A program made the translations under genes and the position numbers. From CAZUTO01 sp964623085 (lineage in GTDB: Bacteria; Pseudomonadota; Gammaproteobacteria; Pseudomonadales; GM7GCV1), in assembly GCA_964623085.1 (NCBI GenBank), contig CAZUTO010000023.1:1-27902 (forward strand): a stretch of DNA of 27,902 nt. The letters run 5' to 3'. The notes under the pieces are model-generated. The model made no database searches and was not told the origin of the DNA. It was given only the letters and a program-made list of their open reading frames with translations. Of this stretch, positions 15,359-23,676 are shown in pieces (position 1 is the stretch's first letter; every line of letters begins with the position of its first letter).

Positions 15359-16315
15359 TTATGCGGATGGCACCAAGCTAAGTAGCTTATCGATAACAGT
15401 ATTGGGATCTTTCCCGTCTGCTTCGGCCTCAAAATTCAATATTAAACGGTGGCGCAGACAATCATGTACGACGGCTTGAATATCATCAGGCGATACAAAA
15501 TCTCGGCCACGCAACCACGCGTGAGCGCGGGCGCAGCGGTCCAAAGCGATGGTTGCGCGAGGGCTGGCACCAAACTCTATCCAGCTTGCCAGCTCGGTGT
15601 CATAGGCTTGAGGGTTGCGTGTTGCGAGAATCAGTTGCACCAAATATTCGTCGACATTATCTGCCATATGAATAGAGGCAGCTTCTTTGCGCGCAGCAAA
15701 AATGTCTTCTTGTTGCAGCGTCTCTGGTGGGGTCGCCGTTGTGCCAGTTAAAAGTTCACCCCGCGCTATGGACAGAATTTGTTTTTCCGCGCTGGAGTCC
15801 GGATAACCGATCTGGATGTGCATCAGAAATCTATCTAGTTGCGCTTCCGGAAGAGGGTATGTGCCTTCTTGCTCAATCGGGTTTTGGGTTGCCATGACTA
15901 GGAATAAGTCGGGCAACTTCATGGTTCTTCGCCCAACACTCACTTGCCGTTCGGCCATTGCCTCAAGAAGTGCAGATTGAACCTTGGCCGGCGCGCGGTT
16001 GATCTCATCTGCCAAAACGAGGTTGTGGAAGATAGGCCCGTGTTGAAAGGCAAAAGACCCGTCCTCTGGGCGATAAATCTCGGTGCCAGTAATATCAGAT
16101 GGTAGGAGGTCTGGCGTAAATTGGATACGCTGGAAGTCGCCTTCCAGTCCGTCAGAAAGTGTTTTGATTGCTTTAGTTTTTGCTAGCCCTGGCGCACCTT
16201 CTACTAAGATGTGGCCATCTGCCAGCAGAGCGATAAGTAAGCGTTCAACTAGCTTGTTTTGGCCGACGATCTGCTCGTCAAGCCATCTTCCCAGCGAATC
16301 AAATGCGTGTTTCAA
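15359..16315 (-). CDS. moxR: MoxR family AAA+ ATPase
   Basis: MoxR ATPases act as chaperone-like remodelling enzymes, often for metal cofactor insertion or envelope complexes, together with vWA proteins. The 318-residue protein has Walker A GAPGLAKT (40-47), Walker B LVLADEINRAP (99-109) and sensor 1 ATQNP (142-146). It also carries MoxR features EQEGTYPLPEAQLDRFLM (148-165) and a C-terminal GASPRATIALDRCARAHAWL. The start is TTG at 16315: an in-frame TAG stands five codons upstream, there is no ATG before residue 120, and an AGGAG site lies 9 bases before the TTG. It heads the Bat operon and is divergent from pyrD across 288 bases. Confidence 0.95.
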   Translation of the reverse strand: MKHAFDSLGRWLDEQIVGQNKLVERLLIALLADGHILVEGAPGLAKTKAIKTLSDGLEGDFQRIQFTPDLLPSDITGTEIYRPEDGSFAFQHGPIFHNLVLADEINRAPAKVQSALLEAMAERQVSVGRRTMKLPDLFLVMATQNPIEQEGTYPLPEAQLDRFLMHIQIGYPDSSAEKQILSIARGELLTGTTATPPETLQQEDIFAARKEAASIHMADNVDEYLVQLILATRNPQAYDTELASWIEFGASPRATIALDRCARAHAWLRGRDFVSPDDIQAVVHDCLRHRLILNFEAEADGKDPNTVIDKLLSLVPSA

Positions 16316-16603
16316 AGCAAAATACTCCTATTGTTATCTTGGTTCGTTTGTCTGTTATATGTTTCTACTATGACTCTAAATGGCGTCTAAAATTCAGAAA
16401 ATCAAGTTTTAGAATTTTTATGCAGTTCGCTTTTTTGAGCAAAGAATTTTTGGCGCTGATTATGATTTGAGAGATTACCAGATAGTCCATCGAATCTGTT
16501 GAATCTTGTCTTCACAGAGACGGATTTGTTCGAATAAAAACAGTGATTCGGGTATCCTCTTGCCGATACGACCCCACTCACTAGGATCGCTTTTTAGCCT
16601 ACC
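16316..16603. other. Divergent moxR-pyrD intergenic region
   Basis: This 288-base AT-rich region must hold the promoters for the Bat operon (leftward) and the pyrD-rlmL unit (rightward). An AGGAG ribosome site for moxR is visible at about 16325-16329 on the minus strand. No convincing paired -35 and -10 elements, operator palindrome or RNA gene could be made out. pyrD has no clear ribosome site. Confidence 0.5.
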
Positions 16604-17620
16604 ATGTATTCTCTTCTTCGCCGGTTTCTGTTTTGCCTTCCGCCTGAAGTTTCACACGACTTTTCATTGGATATGCTTGGTGCAGCAGAGCGCTGCGGGC
16701 TTATGAATCTTATGAGTGGAGCTAGCGTCTGGGATCCTGTTAATGTCATGGGGATAGAGTTCCCAAATCGGGTCGGCCTAGCTGCTGGGTTGGACAAAAA
16801 TGCGGATTATTTCAACGCACTGGGCAATATGGGGTTTGGCTTCGTTGAGGTTGGCACTGTCACTCCTCGCGCTCAGCTTGGCAACGCTAAGCCGCGTATG
16901 TTTCGCATCCCAGAAGCAGAAGCGATTGTTAATCGTATGGGTTTTAACAATAAGGGTGTTGAATATTTGGTAGAGCGCGTAAAGCGGCGCCGATTTGACG
17001 GTGTATTGGGCATCAATATTGGCAAAAACTTCGACACGCCGGCAGAGGATGCGATATCGGATTATTTGGTATGCATGGAGAAGGTCTACGAGCATGCCGA
17101 CTACATTACTATCAATATTTCTTCCCCCAATACTCCGGGACTCAGAGATTTACAGTTTGGGGATCAATTGGGCGTGTTGTTATTTGAGCTGAAAAAAACT
17201 CAGCAACGATTGTCTGAGATTAATCAGCGCTATGTGCCTTTAGCTGTAAAGATCGCACCTGATATGGCACAGGAAAATATTGAGCAGTGTGCAGAAGTGT
17301 TTCGTGAAACTAAAGTCGAAGCAGTGATTGCGACCAACACGACTGTTGCGCGTGATGTGGTTGAAGGCATGCCGCACTTTGAAGAGGCGGGTGGTTTGAG
17401 TGGTGCGCCGCTCACAGAAAGTTCTACGGATTTTATACGCAGCCTGAGTCAAAGCCTACAAGGTGAGATTCCCATCATCGGCGTTGGCGGGATACTCACA
17501 CCACAAGACGCTTTGGATAAGCTTGATGCTGGTGCGAGCTTGGTTCAGATTTACACAGGGTTTATCTATCAAGGGCCAAGCCTCATCAAACAGGCAGCCG
17601 AAGCCATTGCGGCGCGCTAA
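16604..17620 (+). CDS. pyrD: Dihydroorotate dehydrogenase (quinone), class 2
   Basis: PyrD oxidises dihydroorotate to orotate in pyrimidine synthesis, passing electrons through FMN to membrane quinone. The 338-residue length and the N-terminal membrane-associating helices (residues 1-35, MYSLLRRFLFCLPPEVSHDF) mark class 2. Motifs include NRVGLAAGLDKNADY (55-69), EVGTVTPRAQLGNAKPRMFR (82-101) and NRMGFNNKG (110-118). The active-site loop NISSPNTPGLRDLQ (171-184) carries the catalytic serine. Later come the FMN-phosphate loops IIGVGGI and ASLVQIYTGF. rlmL begins only 5 bases after its stop. In Pseudomonas a small rmf gene lies between pyrD and rlmL, as I recall; it is absent here. Confidence 0.97.
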   Translation: MYSLLRRFLFCLPPEVSHDFSLDMLGAAERCGLMNLMSGASVWDPVNVMGIEFPNRVGLAAGLDKNADYFNALGNMGFGFVEVGTVTPRAQLGNAKPRMFRIPEAEAIVNRMGFNNKGVEYLVERVKRRRFDGVLGINIGKNFDTPAEDAISDYLVCMEKVYEHADYITINISSPNTPGLRDLQFGDQLGVLLFELKKTQQRLSEINQRYVPLAVKIAPDMAQENIEQCAEVFRETKVEAVIATNTTVARDVVEGMPHFEEAGGLSGAPLTESSTDFIRSLSQSLQGEIPIIGVGGILTPQDALDKLDAGASLVQIYTGFIYQGPSLIKQAAEAIAAR

Positions 17621-17625
17621 TTTCT

Positions 17626-19788
17626 GTGGAGTCTAACCTGAAGCTTTTTGTTAGCTGTGCCATTGGTCTCGAGCCGGTACTTGCGGATGAAATGCGCTTA
17701 CTCAGCGCAGAGCCTACTCTTACCAAAGCTGGCGTACATTTAGATGTTGATTTAGAAACGGCCTATCGAGTGATCCTTTGGTCGCGTGTTGCTAGCCGCG
17801 TATTACTTCCCCTATTTGAAACCAATGCCACCGGCGATGACCTTTACGCCGAGGCGCTTGAGTTTGATTGGTCGGAACATTTGCGCCCAGGATCGCAGAT
17901 AGCAGTCGAGTTTAGCGGCCAAAATAAGCATATTCGTCATACGCGATATGGTGCTTTGCGAATTAAGGATGCGATTGCGGACTGGTTTAGCGCGCGCGAT
18001 CTCGAAGCACCGCAGATGTCTCGTGAAGAACCCGATATGCGTTTGAGTGCTCGGCTAAATAGAGGTCAGGTTGAAGTTGCATTGGATTTATCTGGCGGTG
18101 CTATGCACCGTCGTGGCTATCGCGAACGGCAAGGGCAAGCACCCTTGCGAGAGAATTTAGCGGCGGCCCTTTTGTTTCGTGCTGGTTGGCCAAAGGTTTG
18201 CGCTGCAGGGGGTTCACTGTTTGACCCCATGTGCGGCAGTGGCACGTTTTTGATTGAGGCGGCAATGATGGCTACGGATTGCGCACCTGGATTACGTCGT
18301 GACTCTTGGGGGTTCCAGCATTGGCCGAACCACGATGTTTGGGTTTGGGGTCGATTAGTCAAAGAAGCGGAAGATCGGTTCTCCTCCGGTCGCGCTAACT
18401 ATGCTGGTTCCATCATCGGCGCTGATAGTAGTGGCCACATAGTCAGAATGGCGCGAGATAATGCCTCGCGAGCGGCAGTTGGCGAGCTGGTCACATTCAA
18501 AACAGAGAATGCCACTTCCGCTAGCGCGCTCGATGTCTCGCCAGGCTTGATCATCACTAATCCACCTTACGGTGAGCGGATGGGTGACGAAGAGCAAGTG
18601 GCATTACTTTATGAAGCAATGGGTAGTCAGCTGCGAGAGAAATTTTGTGGTTGGAAGGCCGCGATTCTTTCCGTCAATGCGGAATACGGTCGCCGACTCG
18701 GTATGCATAGTCACAAACAATACAAAATTAGTAACGGTAAACTTGCTTGCTTGTTATTGATGTTTGAGATCGAAAACAAAAACTTCTTAACCAAGCCGAA
18801 AGCGGTCACACCTTCTGACGGCGCGATGATGGTCGCAAATCGTATTAAGAAAAATCAGTCGAAGCTCAACAGCTGGCTCGCAGCCGAAAATGTCACAAAC
18901 TATCGTGTCTACGATGCAGACATTCCTGAATATTCGGCGGCGGTGGATATTTACCAAACTAATGCTGGCCGCTATGCGGTTGTGCAGGAATATGCTCCAC
19001 CCAAAATGATAGACTCGGCAAAAGCGCGGCACCGGTTAAATGAGCTAATTACGGGAGTGAGTGTTGGTCTTACTATCGAAAGCCAAGCGATATTGGTTAA
19101 GTCACGCGAACGTCAGCGTGGCAGCAATCAATATCGGCGCGCGGATGATCGATCAGCCAATTGGCTGACGGTGAAGGAGGGTAACGCTAATCTAGAAATT
19201 AATTTGGAAGATTATCTCGATACCGGATTGTTTCTAGATCACCGACCAATACGACGTGAAATTCGCCAGATCGCAAACGGAAAGCGTTTTCTGAATCTGT
19301 TTTGCTATACGGCAGTGGTGACTGTTCAGGCGGTCTTAGGTGGTGCGAAAAGCTCGTTGAGCTTGGATATGTCTAATACCTACCTCGACTGGGCTGAACG
19401 GAATTTCGAACACAATAATATTGATCAAAAAAAACATCATCTTGAGCGAACTGATTGCGTTGAGTGGCTAGCAAAGCAATCTGTATTTCCCGCACAAAAG
19501 TTTGATTTGATTTTTCTCGACCCTCCGTCGTTTTCTAATTCAAAGAAAATGGAGACGACATTGGATATCCAGCGAGATCACGCAGAGTTGATTGCGCAAT
19601 CGATGAAGTTGCTAGAGCAAGACGGCTTGTTGATCTTCTCCACTAACCTTAGAAAGTTTCGGATGGACACAGAAGTGCTATCTGATTTTGAGCTTGAAGA
19701 TTACACCGACCAGACCCTCGATCCCGATTTTCAGCGTAACTCGCGTATTCACCAGTGTTGGAAAATTCGTCATAAGCATGAGAGTTAA
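17626..19788 (+). CDS. rlmL: Bifunctional 23S rRNA methyltransferase RlmKL
   Basis: RlmKL is a fused enzyme in which the N-terminal half makes m2G2445 and the C-terminal half makes m7G2069 in 23S rRNA. The 720-residue protein (E. coli 702) has a THUMP-type RNA-binding domain at about 45-155. The first SAM-dependent domain has LFDPMCGSGTFLIEAA (198-213) and catalytic NPPYGER (312-318). The second has FLNLFCYT near 553-560 and LDPPSFSN near 631-638. It therefore retains both activities. The start is GTG at 17626, with no good ribosome site and only 5 bases after the pyrD stop, which suggests translational coupling. Its end overlaps the glutaredoxin-like gene by 11 bases. Confidence 0.95.
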   Translation: MESNLKLFVSCAIGLEPVLADEMRLLSAEPTLTKAGVHLDVDLETAYRVILWSRVASRVLLPLFETNATGDDLYAEALEFDWSEHLRPGSQIAVEFSGQNKHIRHTRYGALRIKDAIADWFSARDLEAPQMSREEPDMRLSARLNRGQVEVALDLSGGAMHRRGYRERQGQAPLRENLAAALLFRAGWPKVCAAGGSLFDPMCGSGTFLIEAAMMATDCAPGLRRDSWGFQHWPNHDVWVWGRLVKEAEDRFSSGRANYAGSIIGADSSGHIVRMARDNASRAAVGELVTFKTENATSASALDVSPGLIITNPPYGERMGDEEQVALLYEAMGSQLREKFCGWKAAILSVNAEYGRRLGMHSHKQYKISNGKLACLLLMFEIENKNFLTKPKAVTPSDGAMMVANRIKKNQSKLNSWLAAENVTNYRVYDADIPEYSAAVDIYQTNAGRYAVVQEYAPPKMIDSAKARHRLNELITGVSVGLTIESQAILVKSRERQRGSNQYRRADDRSANWLTVKEGNANLEINLEDYLDTGLFLDHRPIRREIRQIANGKRFLNLFCYTAVVTVQAVLGGAKSSLSLDMSNTYLDWAERNFEHNNIDQKKHHLERTDCVEWLAKQSVFPAQKFDLIFLDPPSFSNSKKMETTLDIQRDHAELIAQSMKLLEQDGLLIFSTNLRKFRMDTEVLSDFELEDYTDQTLDPDFQRNSRIHQCWKIRHKHES

Positions 19789-20008
19789 ACTTTTTACTGG
19801 GCCAGATTGCACCCTTTGTGATCAAGCCAAAACGCTTATTTATCCCTTTATGGCGAACGGGCTTGAGCTAGAAGAAATTGACGTTAGACAAAGCCTAGAT
19901 ACCAAAAGAGACTACGGGTTACGTATTCCCATGTTGGTTAAGCCAGATGGGGCAGAGCTTGGCTGGCCGTTTGACGAAGAGCAACTAAGGGCGTTCCTTG
20001 CTTCTTAA
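19778..20008 (+). CDS. Small glutaredoxin-like protein (DUF836 type)
   Basis: This is a 76-residue thioredoxin-fold protein. The sequence begins MRVKLFTGPDC with a redox C11-T-L-C14 motif. It has the cis-proline at P51 (LRIPMLV) and ends in the DUF836-like GAELGWPFDEEQLRAFL. The fold minimum (beta-alpha-beta-alpha with CxxC and cis-Pro) is present, so it is probably a thiol-disulfide oxidoreductase, but its partner is unknown. The ATG at 19778 is inside rlmL and gives an 11-base overlap; the frame is open further upstream, but only this start places the CxxC after the first strand as the family needs. There is no clear ribosome site, so coupling to rlmL is likely. It ends 9 bases from the convergent tatD. 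Confidence 0.85.
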   Translation: MRVKLFTGPDCTLCDQAKTLIYPFMANGLELEEIDVRQSLDTKRDYGLRIPMLVKPDGAELGWPFDEEQLRAFLAS

Positions 20009-20017
20009 TGCCAAGGT

Positions 20018-20824
20018 TTAGTTCGTGATGCGGTCTAGGCCGAAAAACTGTTTAGCTGTATCGGTCGTCGATTGGCTAATGATCGATTTAGTTGTGCCGT
20101 AACATTCCGCGAGTTTTTTGATCACCCATGGCAGATAGCATGGCTCGTTGGTTCGAGATTCTGGCTTAGGGTCGATGTTTCTAGGAAGTAAAAAAGGTGC
20201 GTCTGTTTCAACCATGAGCCGATTTAGCGGAATATTGGAAACGATCTTTGCGAGGTCCAGCCCGCGCCTTTCATCGCAGACCCAGCCTGTAATTCCAATA
20301 TGTAAATCGAGATCCAAGTAGCCGAAAAGCGCTTGTTTATCTCCAGTAAAACAATGGATAACGGCGTTTTGGATACTATCTCTATGGCTGCGAAGAATCT
20401 CAATTTCGGTTTGAAAGGCATCGCGTTCGTGTAGGAATAGTGGTTTTCCCAATTCAGCTGCGAGTTCTATTTGGGCTTCAAAGGCCGCGATTTGCTGATC
20501 TTTTGGCGAGAAATTACGGTTAAAGTCGAGACCAGCTTCGCCTATCGCGACCAAGCATTGGTGAGTTGAGAGTTCTCGTATTTGTGCCGCTGATTCATCG
20601 TTCCATGTTTTGGCATCGTGGGGGTGCACGCCCGCGGTAAAGCTCAGCATTGTGGGAAATCGGTCTTGCCAGTCTTCGGCTAGCTGCGACGCTTTGCGGC
20701 TGGAGTCTAAGTCGGTGCCGGTAATAACACAGTGGTTAATACCAGCATTCTTTGCGCGCTCTAGAATACCTTCCACATCTTGAATCAGCTGCGAATGAGC
20801 AAGATTAACGCCGATATCAATCAC
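20018..20824 (-). CDS. tatD: TatD family metal-dependent DNase
   Basis: TatD is a cytosolic metal-dependent nuclease of the amidohydrolase fold with 3'-5' exonuclease activity, linked to DNA repair in E. coli. The 268-residue protein begins MIDIGVNLAHSQL. Like E. coli TatD it lacks the usual first HxH pair of the wider family. Further motifs are AGVHPHD, AIGEAGLDFNRNFS, LFLHERDA, HCFTG, IGITGWVCDERRG and VETDAPFLLPR, which supply the metal ligands. The start is GTG at 20824, 8 bases inside the 3' end of slt; the match to the E. coli N-terminus makes this firm. It is coupled to slt and convergent with the glutaredoxin-like gene. Despite the name, it has no role in Tat export. Confidence 0.94.
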   Translation of the reverse strand: MIDIGVNLAHSQLIQDVEGILERAKNAGINHCVITGTDLDSSRKASQLAEDWQDRFPTMLSFTAGVHPHDAKTWNDESAAQIRELSTHQCLVAIGEAGLDFNRNFSPKDQQIAAFEAQIELAAELGKPLFLHERDAFQTEIEILRSHRDSIQNAVIHCFTGDKQALFGYLDLDLHIGITGWVCDERRGLDLAKIVSNIPLNRLMVETDAPFLLPRNIDPKPESRTNEPCYLPWVIKKLAECYGTTKSIISQSTTDTAKQFFGLDRITN

Positions 20825-22778
20825 TCGTTTTTACGAAAGCTGCCTGTCGGGTATCTTTGAAGAATAGGTTGCTGTGTATCTCCATAGGCGATTTGTGCCC
20901 AAGTTTATCGGCAAAAATCACGCTATATGTGAGGACGTTTTTGACATAGCCTCGGGTTTCTCTATAGGGAATGGTTTCTATCCAAACATCAAGGGGTAAC
21001 TGATCTCGTCCGTCTTTGAGCCATCGCCGTGCCGCGTTGATTCCGGCATTATAGCCCGCTGTGGCGTAGACCATATTACCCTGCAGAGTTTGTTGTCCAT
21101 TGCGCAAATAGGCGGTGCCTAGGGGAATATTGTAGTCGGGTTCGATTAAGCGTTTTTCTTCGAATCTGACGTCGATGTCTCTTGCCATTTCGCGTGCGGT
21201 AGATGGCAGTATTTGCATTAAGCCCATCGCGCCTGAACTGGATCGGATGTCCGGAGCAAAACTGCTTTCCTGCCTCGAAATTCCATAAATCCAGCTTAGT
21301 TCTACCGATTGTTTTTGCGCGCTATGGCGATAGCTATCTAGGAATATTAGGGGAAAACGAATATCGAGATCACTCCAATATTTTGCTGCGGCCATGGATC
21401 GTATGGCCTCGAAGTATAGGTCCATCTCTAGTGCGACACTGGCGGCAATAGTTTGCTGATCACTTGTTAAATCTTGAATAGCGTAGTTCCAAGCGCGCCG
21501 TGAATTATTGTAATAACCTACTGCGTTTAGCTCATGTGCACGAACCACACCAGGTCGCCGCTTTAATTCGTCGAATAATATGTCGTTTGGTGTGATAGGC
21601 GTATGGCCCAACTCGTAGGGTTGATTGATTGCCATGGCTGAGAGAAACCCATAGTAGGATCGCTCTTTCGCAGCATTGGTGTATAACTCCAGCGAAGGTT
21701 GTCCAAGTTGTTCTTGGGCGCGCGCTTTCCAATATAGCCATTGGTCCTGCTGTGCTTCTTCTGGCAGAAGTAGCGCGATCCAGTCGAGTGTTCGTTGCCA
21801 ATCTGTTTGCGCTAGTGCTTGTTTGAGTTGCCAATCCACATGAGATTCGGATACGAATCTCCCCGCCGAATTTGCGAGCCTTAGTGCTTCATCGGGCGCA
21901 TCATGTTTGACATAGCTTTCTTGTATTTCCTCATACAGTTCGCCCTTTTCAGATTCAGAAAATGGGAGTCTTGCAAGGTAATAGTTGAGACTGGTTTCTG
22001 CTTTGTAGGGATCCTTTTTTGCTAGACGATAAATACCGTAGTGAACTAAATCAGAATATCCTGGTTCAGGCGTTTGAATGGTATCCGGCTCCAGTATGAG
22101 TTCCGGTCTTTCATAAATCTCCAGATACAAGTCAATTCTTTGTTTGATCTCGGCAGACTTCGCAATCTCACCTATATAGCTGGCGAGTTTGCTATTGCCA
22201 CTACTGCGAGCAAGTAAAAATCGTTGCCATATGTATTCCTCAGAGAATGCTGCTGACTGTTGCCATTGCCCAAACAAATAGTCACATCGACTAGGTCGGG
22301 ATTTGCCATAGAGCCAGAGTTTTGGTGCTAGAGAAAATGCCTCTTCAGATCGACCCGTTCGGAGGAGTGCTTCAGTGTAGCGACAGGTTGCAGTAGTGGA
22401 AGGGTTGCGGCTGGTATTATAGTAACGGATGTAGTCTGAATAGTTCTCACGCTCGTCTAATAGAATCAACCAATTGATAAGGAGTCTTTCGGCAATCCAA
22501 CTGCCACTGTGCTTTGATAAAAATGCTTCTATCTCTTGAGTGTCGGCGTTATCAATATCTTGAAGCAGGATACTGAGTTCCAAGTATGAAACCAGCGCGT
22601 AGTCGCCAAGCTGATCAATATTGTTTCGCGCGGTGCTTATGTTTCCTCTCTCAATAGCATTTTCTGTCTCGAGAAAAAGCGCTCGCTTTTCTTCAAGATT
22701 CAGTGCAAAACAGGCCTGTATGCTAAGCAAAAAAAGACAAAACCCTGAAAGTACTTTTTGCCACGACATCTTCAACAA
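20817..22778 (-). CDS. slt: Soluble lytic murein transglycosylase
   Basis: Slt cleaves the MurNAc-GlcNAc bond in periplasmic peptidoglycan, releasing 1,6-anhydro-muropeptides, the substrates of the AmpG and AmpD proteins encoded elsewhere in this window. The 653-residue protein has a signal peptide (about 1-25, ending ACFA) and a long alpha-superhelical region (30-485). The C-terminal lysozyme-like domain has catalytic E504 (ISRQESSF), then SSGAMGLMQILPSTA and AGYNAG. The preferred start is TTG at 22778, 6 bases after an AGGAG site. The ATG at 22769 is 12 bases from the same site and only drops three residues, so either is possible. tatD overlaps its end by 8 bases. Confidence 0.93.
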   Translation of the reverse strand: MLKMSWQKVLSGFCLFLLSIQACFALNLEEKRALFLETENAIERGNISTARNNIDQLGDYALVSYLELSILLQDIDNADTQEIEAFLSKHSGSWIAERLLINWLILLDERENYSDYIRYYNTSRNPSTTATCRYTEALLRTGRSEEAFSLAPKLWLYGKSRPSRCDYLFGQWQQSAAFSEEYIWQRFLLARSSGNSKLASYIGEIAKSAEIKQRIDLYLEIYERPELILEPDTIQTPEPGYSDLVHYGIYRLAKKDPYKAETSLNYYLARLPFSESEKGELYEEIQESYVKHDAPDEALRLANSAGRFVSESHVDWQLKQALAQTDWQRTLDWIALLLPEEAQQDQWLYWKARAQEQLGQPSLELYTNAAKERSYYGFLSAMAINQPYELGHTPITPNDILFDELKRRPGVVRAHELNAVGYYNNSRRAWNYAIQDLTSDQQTIAASVALEMDLYFEAIRSMAAAKYWSDLDIRFPLIFLDSYRHSAQKQSVELSWIYGISRQESSFAPDIRSSSGAMGLMQILPSTAREMARDIDVRFEEKRLIEPDYNIPLGTAYLRNGQQTLQGNMVYATAGYNAGINAARRWLKDGRDQLPLDVWIETIPYRETRGYVKNVLTYSVIFADKLGHKSPMEIHSNLFFKDTRQAAFVKTSD

Positions 22779-22973
22779 ATTCTCCTGTTTAGTTCATGCT
22801 ATTTAGAAAGCAATACTGTGTTTTAGTTCGTGCTACTAAGTGCTACTAGATGGTAATGCTAGGTTTCATATGTGCTATATGAGTCGGTTCTTCCCGCGAG
22901 CGCTATTCTGCCGTAAAGTGCACGGCTTTTGGCGCACGTTTTCGATGTATTCATTTGAATTGATGAGTTCAAA

Positions 22974-23456
22974 ATGATTTGGTTGTTCATATTATTAGCA
23001 ATTGCATTTGTCCTAGGCGGTGTGCTTGCGATAAAACCAAGCAAAGCACAGCAGCAGGTTGCTGGTATTCGTGCCAATGCGATGCGTTCTGGTATGCATG
23101 TCAAACTGCCTGTTTCGCTTAATTTTCCAGATGACATCGCCAAAGGCCGATCACCATTTTATTGTAAGCAGCATAAAGAAAATTTGAGCCTGGGCAATTT
23201 TTATTGTGCGTTTCGTGACAAGGATCGCATTGCGGTCAGTAGCGGTGATATTGCCGTTGGCTTAAAAGCCAAAATTGATCAAGTTTTGGTGTCGGCTCAC
23301 TCTGATCTTCAAGGCTTCTATTTTGGTGATGGGCTCCTGGGTTTTAGCTGGCTGGAATCAAACAAGGCAGAAGTGTTTGCTGAGCTGTGTGACCGTATTG
23401 ATGAGGTAGAACAGCTTTTAGGAACTTATTCGGAAAGAAAAAAATCCCCTGAATGA
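22974..23456 (+). CDS. Membrane-anchored conserved hypothetical protein
   Basis: I do not recognise a named family with certainty. The 160-residue product opens with one hydrophobic segment (residues 2-20, IWLFILLAIAFVLGGVLAI). A basic, positively charged stretch (KPSKAQQQVAGIRANAMRSG) follows, which suggests an N-in-side anchor with a cytosolic domain. The rest is a mixed alpha/beta domain with two cysteines (C64 and C78), a GFYFGDGLLGFSWLE motif and an acidic C-terminal helix (AELCDRIDEVEQLLG). Proteins of this layout occur in other gammaproteobacteria from memory, but I cannot name a function. It reads toward topA, 220 bases upstream of it, and is divergent from slt. Codon use looks like that of its neighbours. 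Confidence 0.75.
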   Translation: MIWLFILLAIAFVLGGVLAIKPSKAQQQVAGIRANAMRSGMHVKLPVSLNFPDDIAKGRSPFYCKQHKENLSLGNFYCAFRDKDRIAVSSGDIAVGLKAKIDQVLVSAHSDLQGFYFGDGLLGFSWLESNKAEVFAELCDRIDEVEQLLGTYSERKKSPE

Positions 23457-23676
23457 TCAATTTCTGCTTTTGTTTTCTCAGAAATTGTTGTTTAAATAAA
23501 AAAAGAAGGATGTTTGCACATTACTTTATTTATAGTGACTTTTGATGGCTTTGGATCGACCATGCCGATGCTTTGGTTTGATTGATTAAGTTTATTTAGC
23601 AAGAAATGTGCAGTCTGATAGCCGATGAATTGGTCTCGGCGAGAGTATTGATACAGAAACAAATAAGAGTATTTGA

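Noticed and set aside
19688..19777. Upstream extension of the glutaredoxin-like gene within rlmL
   Set aside because: The extra 30 residues are out-of-frame rlmL sequence and do not fit the thioredoxin fold, whose first strand begins at MRVKLFTG.
23459..23486. Terminator after the 160-residue hypothetical gene
   Set aside because: AATTTCTG and CAGAAATT form an 8-bp AT-rich stem with a 12-base loop and no clean T run. It is too weak to call.
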